Below, one piece after another: positions 28,126-37,040 of a stretch of DNA of 64,000 bases. The stretch is from Pseudomonas veronii (lineage in GTDB: Bacteria; Pseudomonadota; Gammaproteobacteria; Pseudomonadales; Pseudomonadaceae): positions 1 through 64,000 of the forward strand of contig NZ_JYLL01000022.1 of assembly GCF_001439695.1 (NCBI RefSeq), written 5' to 3'. How positions within the stretch are numbered: the stretch's first letter is position 1; each line of letters opens with the position of its first letter. A program made the position numbers and the translations under genes. The notes below the pieces were generated by a model. That model was not told where the DNA came from, searched no databases, and saw nothing but the letters and a program-made list of their open reading frames with translations.

Positions 28126-30381
28126 TTATCCCTTGATGCAATCGACGGTGTAACAACGACCACTGCCGTCGTCTTCGTGTTGCAACCCATGAACATCCGC
28201 GACAAAGCCGGGGAAACTGCTATCGAACGTGCGGGCAAAGGCCAGGTAGTCGATGATCGAACGCGTTGACTCGGTAAAGCGCTCACCCGGCATGATCAAC
28301 GGAATGCCCGGCGGATAAGGCACCAGCATCACCGCGGCGATGCGCCCAGCCAAGGCATCGATGGACACCGCCTCGACGTCGCCCCTGACCAACTGGTCAT
28401 AGGCGTCGGCCGGTTTCATCGCGATGTCGGGTAACACGGTGTACATCCGCTTGAGGTGTTTGGCGGTGGCGTTGCTACGGTAACAGCTATGTAATTGGTC
28501 GCACAGGTCGCGCAGCCCCAGGCCTTGATAACGCACCGGGCCCTGGGCAAATACCGAAGGCAGGCAACTGGCAAGGCTGACATTGGCGTCGTAGTTGCGT
28601 TTGAATTCCAGCAATTCGGTGAGCAAGGTACTCCATTTGCCCTTGGTGATGCCCATGGAAAACAGCACGAGGAACGAATACAGGCCGGTCTTCTCCACCA
28701 CTAGACCACGCTCCCAGAGGAATTTGCTGACCACCGCAGCGGGAATCCCGCAGTCGCTCAACGCGCCGCCGGCAGTGAGCCCGGGCATCACCAACGTGAC
28801 TTTGATGGGGTCCAGCAGCACGTAATCTTCGGCCACGTCGCCAAAGCCATGCCAGTCATCCTCGGGCTGCAACAGCCAATCCGCCGTGGCGACCCGGTCG
28901 ATGCCGGCCACGGACGGCGGCTGCCAGATGGAAAACCACCAGTCTTCGGCGGCGATGTGCTGGCGCAGGTTGGCCAGGGCACGGCGGAAGCTCAAGGCTT
29001 CGTCGAACATTTCCTGCAGCAGCGAGCGCCCCGCCGGGCCTTCCATCATCGCCGACGCCACGTCCAGCGAGGCGATGATGCTGTATTGCGGCGAGGTGGA
29101 GATATGCATCATGAACGCTTCGTTGAACCGATCGCGGTCCAACTGCCGCGCGCCGCCGTCCTGCACATGGATCATCGAGGCCTGGCTGAATGCCGCCAGC
29201 AACTTGTGCGTGGAATGCGTGGTGAACACCAGCGGGCTGTCCGGCGTGCGCGACGTGCCCATGCCATAGCGCCCGGCAAAGAACTCGTGGAACGCCGCGT
29301 AGGCGTACCAGGCCTCGTCGAAGTGCAGCACCTCGACACTGTTGCCCAATTGCTGCTTGATCAGCTCGGCGTTGTAGCACAGGCCGTCGTAGGTGGAGTT
29401 GGTGACCACCGCCAGCTTCACTTTCGCCGGCCGCCCGCGGGTCAATGGGCTGGCCTCGATCTTGGCGCGGATCGACGCGGGGCTGAATTCACTGAGGGGA
29501 ATCGGGCCGATAATGCCCAGTTCGTTGCGCTCCGGGCACAAGTACAGCGGGATCGCGCCGGTCATGATGATCGAGTGCAACACCGATTTGTGGCAGTTGC
29601 GGTCGACCAGCACCAGATCATCTCGAGCAACCATCGAGTGCCAGACGATCTTGTTGGCGGTCGAGGTGCCATTGATCACAAAGAAGGTGTGATCGGCACC
29701 GAAATTCCGCGCAGCACGCGCTTCGGCTTCGGCCAGCGGCCCGGTGTGATCGAGCAGCGAGCCCAGCTCCGGCACAGACACGGACAGGTCGGAGCGCAGC
29801 GTGTTTTCCCCGAAGAACTGATGAAACGCCTGCCCCACCGGGCTTTTGCGATAGGCCACGCCGCCACCGTGACCGGGGGTGTGCCAGGAATAATTGGAGT
29901 CGGCGGTGTGTTGCACCAGGGCTTTGAAGAAGGGCGGCAGCAGGCCATCGAGGTACGTGCGCGCGGCTCGGGCGACTTGCCTGGCGAGAAACGGCACGGT
30001 GTCTTCGAACAGGTAAAGAATGCCGCGCAGTTGGTTGAGTTCGCTCATCGCATCAGCCGGGGCGTTTTCCAGGGTGACTTGTTCACCCAGGGCGAAAATC
30101 GGCAGGTTGGGCGCCCTCAGTCGCGCCAGGCGGATCAGTTCGACCATGTTTTGCAGCAGATGGGTGTTTTCCCCAGCACCTTCGGCGGCGATCAGCATGC
30201 AGGCCAGGCCATGGTGGGTCGAGGCCACCAGCCGGCCTTCGGCGTAGTCCACCGCAGAAAAGATACTGAAGCCCTCTTGTTCCAACTCTTGAGCGATACC
30301 CCGAACCCGGTCGCCGGCAACGGTGTCGGCCTTGATGTCGCGATGCACGATAAGGATGGGGAACTTCAGGTCTTTGTACAT
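28126..30381 (-). CDS. ldcA: Lysine/ornithine/arginine decarboxylase, LdcA type
   Basis: A 751-residue PLP-dependent fold-type I decarboxylase with an N-terminal wing domain (MYKDLKFPILIVHRDIKADT), catalytic core with HTPGHGGG and the PLP-lysine region HSTHKLLAAFSQASMIHV, and C-terminal VMLVPYPPGIPLIMPGE. Sequence and length match P. aeruginosa LdcA, which converts lysine to cadaverine as the first step of lysine catabolism and is found at the same place next to dnaQ/rnhA. Start is set at MYKDLKF (30381); an extension to 30498 runs through a REP element. It likely forms a two-gene unit with the downstream acetyltransferase. Confidence 0.95.
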   Translation of the reverse strand: MYKDLKFPILIVHRDIKADTVAGDRVRGIAQELEQEGFSIFSAVDYAEGRLVASTHHGLACMLIAAEGAGENTHLLQNMVELIRLARLRAPNLPIFALGEQVTLENAPADAMSELNQLRGILYLFEDTVPFLARQVARAARTYLDGLLPPFFKALVQHTADSNYSWHTPGHGGGVAYRKSPVGQAFHQFFGENTLRSDLSVSVPELGSLLDHTGPLAEAEARAARNFGADHTFFVINGTSTANKIVWHSMVARDDLVLVDRNCHKSVLHSIIMTGAIPLYLCPERNELGIIGPIPLSEFSPASIRAKIEASPLTRGRPAKVKLAVVTNSTYDGLCYNAELIKQQLGNSVEVLHFDEAWYAYAAFHEFFAGRYGMGTSRTPDSPLVFTTHSTHKLLAAFSQASMIHVQDGGARQLDRDRFNEAFMMHISTSPQYSIIASLDVASAMMEGPAGRSLLQEMFDEALSFRRALANLRQHIAAEDWWFSIWQPPSVAGIDRVATADWLLQPEDDWHGFGDVAEDYVLLDPIKVTLVMPGLTAGGALSDCGIPAAVVSKFLWERGLVVEKTGLYSFLVLFSMGITKGKWSTLLTELLEFKRNYDANVSLASCLPSVFAQGPVRYQGLGLRDLCDQLHSCYRSNATAKHLKRMYTVLPDIAMKPADAYDQLVRGDVEAVSIDALAGRIAAVMLVPYPPGIPLIMPGERFTESTRSIIDYLAFARTFDSSFPGFVADVHGLQHEDDGSGRCYTVDCIKG

Positions 30382-30469
30382 GGGGGCTTTGAGTCCTGAG
30401 GATGATGCACTCAGGGTAGAAGCTGTGAGCGGATGTAGCGAATGAAGATTTTGAAAGCAGCGACTCACC

Positions 30470-30501
30470 AATGTGGGAGGGAGCAAGCTCCCTCCCACAT
30501 T
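30470..30501. repeat. Short perfect REP palindrome between dnaQ and ldcA
   Basis: AATGTGGGAGGGAG and CTCCCTCCCACATT flank CAAG, a perfect hairpin. It is a single REP unit from the same family as the element after cobM, and may also serve as a terminator for dnaQ. Confidence 0.8.
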
Positions 30502-30522
30502 GTTGAATTGCGCTCAGCCAGA

Positions 30523-31269
30523 TTATTGCTGGGTCAGTTGGGTCCACAACGCCGGCGCGCCCGCCGACTTGGCAATCGCTTCAAGCCGCGCCGCATGCTC
30601 GGCGAGGTCCTGCGCGCTGGCGCGGATGATCGGCGTCGGTTTGCGATCCGCCGGCAGGCGACGAATTTCCGAAGGGCGATTGCCCGAACCTTCCGCCGAA
30701 CCGGCACCGTCGGAGGCATTGCCGGCCAGGGACAGGCTGGTCTGCCCGCCGGTCATGGTCAGGTAAACGTCGGCCAGGATCTCGGAGTCGAGCAACGCGC
30801 CGTGCAGCTCACGGCCGGAGTTGTCGACGCCATAGCGTTTGCACAAGGCATCCAGGCTGTTGCGCTGGCCCGGGTGACGCTCACGGGCCATCATCAGGGT
30901 GTCGAGGATCGAGCAGTGCCGGGAAATATCCGCGCGATCCGTCTGCCCCATCAGGGCAAATTCGTTATTGATGAAGCCGACGTCGAACGCCGCGTTATGG
31001 ATGATCAACTGCGCGCCGTTGATGAACTCGAAGAACTCGTCGGCGACTTCCGCGAAGCGCGGCTTGCCTTTGAGGAATTCGTCGGTGATACCGTGGACGC
31101 CGATCGCGCCCTCGTCACTTTCGCGGTCCGGTTGCAGGTAGACGTGGAAGTGACGACCGGTGAGGCGACGGCCCATGAGTTCGACACAGCCGATTTCAAT
31201 GATCCGGTGACCATCGGTCACCGGCATGCCGGTGGTTTCGGTATCGAGTACAACAGATCGGATGGCCAT
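30523..31269 (-). CDS. dnaQ: DNA polymerase III epsilon subunit (proofreading exonuclease) DnaQ
   Basis: A 248-residue DEDD-type 3'-5' exonuclease: ExoI motif VLDTETTGMP near residue 8, ExoII NAAFDVGFINNEF and ExoIII HGALLDSEILADVYL with the catalytic His and Asp. The C-terminal tail (RASAQDLAEHAARLEAI) is the region that holds the polymerase alpha subunit. It proofreads replication errors. It follows rnhA on the same strand with 64 bp between, the widespread rnhA-dnaQ pairing, although in E. coli the pair is divergent. Confidence 0.97.
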   Translation of the reverse strand: MAIRSVVLDTETTGMPVTDGHRIIEIGCVELMGRRLTGRHFHVYLQPDRESDEGAIGVHGITDEFLKGKPRFAEVADEFFEFINGAQLIIHNAAFDVGFINNEFALMGQTDRADISRHCSILDTLMMARERHPGQRNSLDALCKRYGVDNSGRELHGALLDSEILADVYLTMTGGQTSLSLAGNASDGAGSAEGSGNRPSEIRRLPADRKPTPIIRASAQDLAEHAARLEAIAKSAGAPALWTQLTQQ

Positions 31270-31333
31270 CAGGGTTCAGCTCTCAACGGTGTGGTGTATT
31301 TCAAGGGGCGCAATCTTAACACGTCAGCCGGCA

Positions 31334-31786
31334 TCAGCCCTGCTTGTAGCCCCGCACTTCGTCGACGCCACGGTTGGCCAACTGGTCGGCACGCTCGTTG
31401 CCATGGTGGCCGATGTGCCCGCGCACCCATTTCCAGGTGATGTTATGGCGGTTGCATTGCTCATCGAGCAGTTGCCACAGGTCGGCGTTCTTGACCGGCT
31501 CTTTGGCCGCCGTCTTCCAGCCGCGCTTCTTCCAGTTGACCATCCACTCGTTGATGCCCTTCATCACATATTGCGAGTCGGTCACCAGCAGCACGTCGCA
31601 ACGCCGCTTGAGCTCTTCGAGGCCGCGAATGGCGCCCATCAGCTCCATGCGGTTGTTGGTGGTGTTGGCTTCGCCGCCCCACAGTTCCTTCTCCACGCCC
31701 TTGCACACCAGCAAGGCGCCCCAGCCGCCGGGGCCAGGGTTGCCTTTACAGGCGCCATCGGTGAAGAGTTCAACGCTATCGGTCAT
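31334..31786 (-). CDS. rnhA: Ribonuclease HI
   Basis: A 150-residue RNase H1 with the catalytic residues in place: Asp10 in ELFTDGACKGNPGPGGW, Glu near 48 in NRMELMGAIRGLE and Asp near 70 in LLVTDSQYVMKGI, plus the ARG/ALAN-like end HGNERADQLANRGVDE. It degrades RNA in RNA-DNA hybrids. It is the middle gene of methyltransferase-rnhA-dnaQ on the minus strand. Confidence 0.97.
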   Translation of the reverse strand: MTDSVELFTDGACKGNPGPGGWGALLVCKGVEKELWGGEANTTNNRMELMGAIRGLEELKRRCDVLLVTDSQYVMKGINEWMVNWKKRGWKTAAKEPVKNADLWQLLDEQCNRHNITWKWVRGHIGHHGNERADQLANRGVDEVRGYKQG

Positions 31787-31873
31787 CGGTTACATCCATC
31801 AAAACGGGTTGCCGGGCTTAGGCCGGCAGTATCCCGAGGCCGACTGATCCGGCCTGAAATCAAAAAGAGGGTT

Positions 31874-32632
31874 CTACGGTTGGCTTTGCTTGCGGTTGAC
31901 CTTGGCCATCGGCATCGGCACCAGTTTGCCCATGGGTTGGCGTAGCACCTGACGCACCGGCCGCAGCCCGACCACGATCTTGCGTGCGACCAGTAAATAG
32001 AAGCCGCCACCCGACAGCTGCCAAGCCCCCGCCCGACGCTCCCAGCCGGCCAGACGGGCCTGCCACTTGGTCGACGCCAGCGGCGGACGATAGCACCCGA
32101 AGCGGCGTTTCTCCAGCGCGAAGCCCAGCAGGTTCAGCCAGTCCCCCACCCGCGACGGCGAAATGCAACGGGCCTGGCGCAGGCCGTCATGGGCGAACAC
32201 ATGGCGCAGGCCCCAGCTGCTCCAGGGGTTGATACCGACAATCAGCAAATGGCCACCTGGGCGCACGCTGCTGGCGGCTTCGCGCAACAAACCATGGGGT
32301 GACAGGCAGAAATCCAGGCCGTGCTGCAGCACCACCACATCGGCGGCGTGCTCGCTCAACGGCCAGGCCTGCTCTTCGCAGACGATCTCCACCCCCGGCA
32401 ACGGCGCGCCCAGGCGCACATTGCGTTGCACCTGCGGCGCGGACGGCGGCGTCTGGGCCGACGGGCCGTAATGCACCAGGTAACCGCCAAAGAACCGGCC
32501 CAGCTCGTCTTCGAGCATGCGCCGTTCTTCATCCAGCAAAAATTGCCCGATCGGCCCGGACAGCCAGTCACGGGCCGCGCTGATCAGGGCCAGCCATTCA
32601 GGATCGGCCTGGGCGAACGCTTTATCAGTCAT
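31874..32632 (-). CDS. Class I SAM-dependent methyltransferase (YafS-like)
   Basis: A 252-residue protein with a degenerate methyltransferase type-11 core: PGVEIVCEEQAWPLSEHAAD and VVLQHGLDFCLSPHGLLREA, then VRPGGHLLIVGINPWSSWG. The gene is always found between gloB (divergent) and rnhA in gammaproteobacteria, as E. coli yafS is; its substrate is not known. Start is placed at MTDKAFAQADPEW (32632); an alternative ATG four codons upstream (32644) is possible. The 65-bp gap to gloB must hold both promoters. Confidence 0.88.
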   Translation of the reverse strand: MTDKAFAQADPEWLALISAARDWLSGPIGQFLLDEERRMLEDELGRFFGGYLVHYGPSAQTPPSAPQVQRNVRLGAPLPGVEIVCEEQAWPLSEHAADVVVLQHGLDFCLSPHGLLREAASSVRPGGHLLIVGINPWSSWGLRHVFAHDGLRQARCISPSRVGDWLNLLGFALEKRRFGCYRPPLASTKWQARLAGWERRAGAWQLSGGGFYLLVARKIVVGLRPVRQVLRQPMGKLVPMPMAKVNRKQSQP

Positions 32633-32697
32633 TGCATTCTCCAACTCGCCTAGACGTTCTAAGATGCACCAATGTGTTCAGCTTGGCGAATCGAAGA

Positions 32698-33465
32698 ATG
32701 ATACAGATCAGTGCCCTGCCCGCCTTCACCGATAACTACATCTGGTTGTTACAGGAACCCCAGTCCCGCCGTTGCGCCGTGGTCGACCCCGGCGATGCCG
32801 CCCCCGTGCTGGCCTGGCTCAAGCAGAACCCGGGGTGGACGCTCAGCGACATCCTCGTCACCCACCATCACCATGATCATGTGGGCGGCGTCGAAGCGCT
32901 GAAACGCGTGAGCGGCGCCACGGTCTACGGCCCGGCCCACGAAACGATCCCGGCGCGGGACGTTGCCCTGCAGGACAACCAGCGCATCAGCGTGCTGGGT
33001 TGGGACTTCGCTGTGTACGCCGTCCCCGGCCACACCCTCGGCCATATCGCCTTTTACCACCCAGGCGTGCTGTTTTGCGGCGACACGCTCTTCGCCGCCG
33101 GTTGCGGCCGCCTGTTCGAAGGCACGCCGGCGCAAATGCATGCCTCGCTGCAACGCCTGGCCGCCCTGCCCGCCGACACGCGGGTGTACTGCACCCATGA
33201 ATATACACAGAGCAATCTCAGGTTTGCCCAGGCAGTGGAACCGGACAACGCCGATATCGCCGAACGGGTGGAAAACGTCAACCGACTGCGCGCCCGTGGC
33301 GAGATCACGCTGCCGTCCAACCTGGCCCTGGAAAAACGCACCAACCCGTTTCTGCGTACCGCTGAAACATCCGTTAAACAAAAAGCGGACGAACGGAACG
33401 GCCGCGACAACCGCTCTGGGGACGAGGTATTTGCTAGCTTGAGGGCTTGGAAAGATAAGTTCTAA
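32698..33465 (+). CDS. gloB: Hydroxyacylglutathione hydrolase (glyoxalase II) GloB
   Basis: A 255-residue metallo-beta-lactamase-fold enzyme with the dinuclear metal motif THHHHDHVGG near residue 58, the third histidine region in AVPGHTLGHIAFY, Asp in LFCGDTLFAAGCGRLFEGT and HEYTQSNLRFA in the glutathione-binding domain. It hydrolyses S-lactoylglutathione to lactate in methylglyoxal detoxification. Start MIQISALPAFTDNYIWLL is the family start. mltD follows 98 bp downstream. Confidence 0.96.
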   Translation: MIQISALPAFTDNYIWLLQEPQSRRCAVVDPGDAAPVLAWLKQNPGWTLSDILVTHHHHDHVGGVEALKRVSGATVYGPAHETIPARDVALQDNQRISVLGWDFAVYAVPGHTLGHIAFYHPGVLFCGDTLFAAGCGRLFEGTPAQMHASLQRLAALPADTRVYCTHEYTQSNLRFAQAVEPDNADIAERVENVNRLRARGEITLPSNLALEKRTNPFLRTAETSVKQKADERNGRDNRSGDEVFASLRAWKDKF

Positions 33466-33563
33466 CGTGACGCAATCTGATACGTAATTTCTGAATGGTT
33501 GACCGGAACCAAAGCGCTTTCTAGAATCGCCCGACATTTTTGCCCGGAACTTACTTCCAGCCA

Positions 33564-34976
33564 ATGTCGTCATCTACTCGTAAATCCAATCATTCAGACG
33601 CATTGACCCGCCTGGCTCAAGCCGTGGCGGTGGCTGTCTCCGCAACTCTGGCGGGCTGCCAATCGACAAATTTCGCTGCACAATCCACCGTGCAACCCAA
33701 ACCGAATCTTGCTGCCAAGATCAAGCAAAAACCTATTTGGCTCTCAGAGAAGCCGAGCCCCGAAGCGCCCCAGGATGTCTGGGAACGCATGCGTCGGGGC
33801 TTTCAATTGCAGGACGGTCTCGGCGTCAACCCGCGTATCGAGCAACAACGCCTGTGGTTCGCCAGCAACCCGTCCTTCCTGGAGAACGCCGGCGAACGCG
33901 GCAGCCTCTACATTCATTACATCGTCGAACGCCTTGAAGAACGCAACATGCCCCTGGAGCTGGCGCTGCTGCCAGTGATTGAAAGTGCCTACAACCCAAT
34001 GGCCTATTCGCGCAGCGATGCCGTCGGCTTGTGGCAGTTCATTCCCTCCACCGGGCGTTACTTCAACCTGCGCCAGACCCGCGCCTACGACGGTCGTCGT
34101 GATATCACCGCGTCCACCACCGCCGCCCTGGACTATCTGACACGTCTGCATGACATGTTCAACGGCGACTGGCTGCTGGCCCTGGCCGCGTATAACGCTG
34201 GCGAAGGCACGGTAAGCCGGGCGATCGAGCGCAACGAGAAGCTCGGCCTGCCGACCGACTACTGGAACCTGCCCCTGCCCCAGGAAACCAAGGACTACGT
34301 GCCCAAGTTCCTGGCGCTGTCCCAGGTGGTGCTGGCCCCGGATGCCTACGGCGTCAACCTGAACCCGATTGCCAACACGCCGTACTTCGAAGTGGTTGAA
34401 GTCAAGCAAAGCATGGACCTGTCACGGGTCGCCGCGCTGGCCGAGATCGACGAAGACGAACTGTTCCAGCTCAACCCGGCCCTGAAGCAACGCACCACCC
34501 TGGACGGCCCCCAGCATTTGCTGGTGCCCAGCTCCAAGGCGCAACTGCTGACCAGCAGCCTTTCGGCGATGAAGCCTGAAGAATTACTGGCATTACGCCC
34601 TAAAAAGCCGGTTTTCGACGAAGTCGAGAGCAAATCCGTGGCCGGCCGCAGCCGTAGCTACAAAGTGCGCAACGGCGACAACCTGACGCTGATCGCCAAG
34701 ACCAACAAGGTCGACGTGCATGACCTGCAGCGCTGGAACAAGCTCAACGGCCAGGCACTCAAGGTCGGCCAGACCCTGGTGATGCAGGACACGCGCAAGC
34801 TGGTGGCCAAGGCCGACAGCAAGAAGCCAGTGCAGTACAAGGTCAAGAAAGGCGACTCGCTGTATATCGTCGCCAAGCGTTTCAACGTCGAGATGCAACA
34901 TCTCAAGCGCTGGAACCCACGCACTGGCATGGCGCTCAAGCCTGGGCAGATGCTGGTGGTTTCCGGGCCAAGATAA
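33564..34976 (+). CDS. mltD: Membrane-bound lytic murein transglycosylase D
   Basis: A 470-residue lipoprotein with a lipobox LAGC (Cys32), a goose-type lysozyme (SLT) domain with the catalytic Glu in LLPVIESAYNPMAYS and the GLWQFIPSTGRYF and ALAAYNAGEG motifs, and two C-terminal LysM repeats (YKVRNGDNLTLIAKTNKV near 375 and YKVKKGDSLYIVAKRFNV near 425). It cleaves peptidoglycan glycan strands to 1,6-anhydro products. Start MSSSTRKSN at 33564 is chosen over an upstream in-frame TTG, which lacks a ribosome binding site. E. coli MltD can also have two LysM repeats, so the layout is normal. Confidence 0.95.
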   Translation: MSSSTRKSNHSDALTRLAQAVAVAVSATLAGCQSTNFAAQSTVQPKPNLAAKIKQKPIWLSEKPSPEAPQDVWERMRRGFQLQDGLGVNPRIEQQRLWFASNPSFLENAGERGSLYIHYIVERLEERNMPLELALLPVIESAYNPMAYSRSDAVGLWQFIPSTGRYFNLRQTRAYDGRRDITASTTAALDYLTRLHDMFNGDWLLALAAYNAGEGTVSRAIERNEKLGLPTDYWNLPLPQETKDYVPKFLALSQVVLAPDAYGVNLNPIANTPYFEVVEVKQSMDLSRVAALAEIDEDELFQLNPALKQRTTLDGPQHLLVPSSKAQLLTSSLSAMKPEELLALRPKKPVFDEVESKSVAGRSRSYKVRNGDNLTLIAKTNKVDVHDLQRWNKLNGQALKVGQTLVMQDTRKLVAKADSKKPVQYKVKKGDSLYIVAKRFNVEMQHLKRWNPRTGMALKPGQMLVVSGPR

Positions 34977-34996
34977 ACCGCAGGCAAGCGCGCTCC

Positions 34997-35083
34997 TGTG
35001 GGAGCTGGCTTGCCTGCGATGCAGACACCGAGGTGTATCAGTTACATCAGGGTGATGCCATCGCAGGCAAGCCAGCTCCCACA
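34997..35083. repeat. REPIN-like inverted repeat between mltD and the npp operon
   Basis: TGTGGGAGCTGGCTTGCCTG with CGATG is mirrored by CATCGCAGGCAAGCCAGCTC and CCACA, about 35 bp apart. This is a different REP sequence class from the AGGGAGCTTGCTCCC type seen elsewhere in the window. A second partial copy of the arm (CGCAGGCAAGC) lies just before it. Confidence 0.85.
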
Positions 35084-35210
35084 TTTGATCTCTACGCCGC
35101 TCAATACCTCGCCAGCCTCCTGCCACCCTTCCCAACAGCCTTTTTCCAACCGGAACAAGCTGTTACTGTACCGATCATAAAGCCCAAGCTGCCTGGATCG
35201 GATCTCTGAC

Positions 35211-37040
35211 TTGACGCGTCCCCTCCTTCTACTAATAAGTCTGGCCTTGAGCTTTGCTGCGCACGCGACGATTACCGAAAGCCACGGTTATGCGCAGTTC
35301 GGCACGCTCAAGTACCCGACCAAATTCACCCACTTCGATTGGGTAAACCCTGCAGCGCCGAAAGGCGGGACGTTGCGGGTCATGGCGTTTGGCACGTTCG
35401 ACACCCTCAACCCTTATACCTTCAAGGGTTCGAGCCCGGTTTCCACACCGAACTTCCTGCAATACGGCGTCAATGAGCTGAACGAACCGTTGATGGTCGG
35501 TACCGGCCAGTACGCGCCGTCCGGCGATGAGCCGACCTCCAGCTACGGGCTGATTGCCCAATCGGTGGAGTACAGCGAGGACCGCAGCTGGGTGGTGTTC
35601 AACCTGCGCCCGGAAGCGCGCTTTCACGATGGCAAGCCGATCACCGCGTATGACGTGGCGTTTTCCTATCGCACCCTGCTGACCGAAGGTCATCCGCAGT
35701 ACCGCACCAACCTGCAGGAAGTCGCGCGGGTCGACATCCTCAACCGCCACCGTATCCGTTTTGTGTTCAAGCGCGCCGGCAACCCGTTGCTGATCCTGCG
35801 CCTGGGCGAACTGCCAGTGCTGCCCCAGCATTACTGGAAAAACCGCGACTTCAAGGCCACCACCTTCGAACCACCGCTGGGCAGCGGGCCCTATCGCCTC
35901 AGCAAGGTCACCCCGGGCCGGCAACTGGTGTTCGAGCGGGTCAAGGATTATTGGGGCAAGGACCTGCCGGTCAACCAGGGTTTCTATAACTACGACAAGG
36001 TCGAAGTGGAGTTCTACCGCGACAGCGACGTCGCCTTCGAAGCCTTCAAGGCCGGCGAGTTCGATATCTATATCGAGCATCAGGCCAAAAACTGGGCGAA
36101 TGGTTATGACTTCCCGGCGGTCAGCCGCGGCGACGTGATCAAGGCGCAGATCGCCCACCAGATCCCGACCCAAAGCCAGGGCCTGTTCATGAACACGCGG
36201 CGCCCGACGTTCAGCCAGGCCAAGGTGCGTGAAGCCCTGGGGCTGATGTTCGACTTTGAATGGACCAACCGCACCCTGTTCAGCAACGCCTATAAACGCA
36301 CCTTGAGCTATTACCCCAACAGCGAATTCTCGGCGACCGGCGTCCCGGTCGGCCATGAATGGTTGATGCTCTCGCCCTACCGCGACCAACTGCCGGCCAA
36401 TCTCTATACCCAACCGTTCAGCCTGCCCCAGACCGACGGGCACGGCATCCCCCGCGACACCTTGCGCCGTGCCCTGGCCCTGCTCGGCGAAGGCGGCTGG
36501 AAGCTGTCCGGGCAGCGCCTGCTCAACAAGGACGGGCAGCCGCTGCGCTTCGAGATCCTGCTGGTCAACCCGAACCTGGAGCGCATCTTGCAGCCCTACG
36601 TGGAAAACCTGAACAGTATCGGTATCGACGCGCACCTGCGCACGGTCGACCGGGCGCAGTACAAACAGCGCCTCGATCAGTTCGATTTCGACATGATCCT
36701 GATGACCCTCAACCAGACCCTCAGCCCCGGCCTTGAGCAGTGGCAGTACTTCCACTCCAGCCAGGCGGCGATCAAGGGCAGCAAGAACTACGCCGGCATC
36801 GCCAACCCGGTGGTCGACCGTCTGCTCGAACAACTGCTGGCGGCACAGACCCGCGACGAACAACTGGCCGCCGGCCGGGCCCTGGACCGGGTCCTGCTGT
36901 GGCAGCATTACAGCATTCCCAACTGGTACCTCAACTATCATCGCCTGGCCTACCGCAACCGGTTCGCCTTTGTCACCACGCCGCCCTACAGCCTGGGCCT
37001 GAGCGCGTGGTGGCTGAAAGCTTCGGAGAAAGCCCAATGA
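35211..37040 (+). CDS. nppA1: Peptide/nucleoside-antibiotic ABC transporter binding protein NppA1
   Basis: A 609-residue periplasmic family-5 solute-binding protein (YejA/OppA type). A signal peptide (MTRPLLLLISLALSFAAHA) precedes ITESHGYAQFGTLKY and FTHFDWVNPAAPKGGTLRV, the mark of the microcin C/YejA subgroup. No ATG is available; TTG at 35211 is the best start because it places the signal peptide exactly and an in-frame stop lies 33 bp upstream. It begins an operon of two binding proteins, two permeases and an ATPase, matching P. aeruginosa nppA1A2BCD (PA1811-PA1807 region), which takes up peptidyl nucleoside antibiotics and probably peptides. Its stop overlaps the nppA2 start (ATGATG at 37037). 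Confidence 0.9.
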   Translation: MTRPLLLLISLALSFAAHATITESHGYAQFGTLKYPTKFTHFDWVNPAAPKGGTLRVMAFGTFDTLNPYTFKGSSPVSTPNFLQYGVNELNEPLMVGTGQYAPSGDEPTSSYGLIAQSVEYSEDRSWVVFNLRPEARFHDGKPITAYDVAFSYRTLLTEGHPQYRTNLQEVARVDILNRHRIRFVFKRAGNPLLILRLGELPVLPQHYWKNRDFKATTFEPPLGSGPYRLSKVTPGRQLVFERVKDYWGKDLPVNQGFYNYDKVEVEFYRDSDVAFEAFKAGEFDIYIEHQAKNWANGYDFPAVSRGDVIKAQIAHQIPTQSQGLFMNTRRPTFSQAKVREALGLMFDFEWTNRTLFSNAYKRTLSYYPNSEFSATGVPVGHEWLMLSPYRDQLPANLYTQPFSLPQTDGHGIPRDTLRRALALLGEGGWKLSGQRLLNKDGQPLRFEILLVNPNLERILQPYVENLNSIGIDAHLRTVDRAQYKQRLDQFDFDMILMTLNQTLSPGLEQWQYFHSSQAAIKGSKNYAGIANPVVDRLLEQLLAAQTRDEQLAAGRALDRVLLWQHYSIPNWYLNYHRLAYRNRFAFVTTPPYSLGLSAWWLKASEKAQ

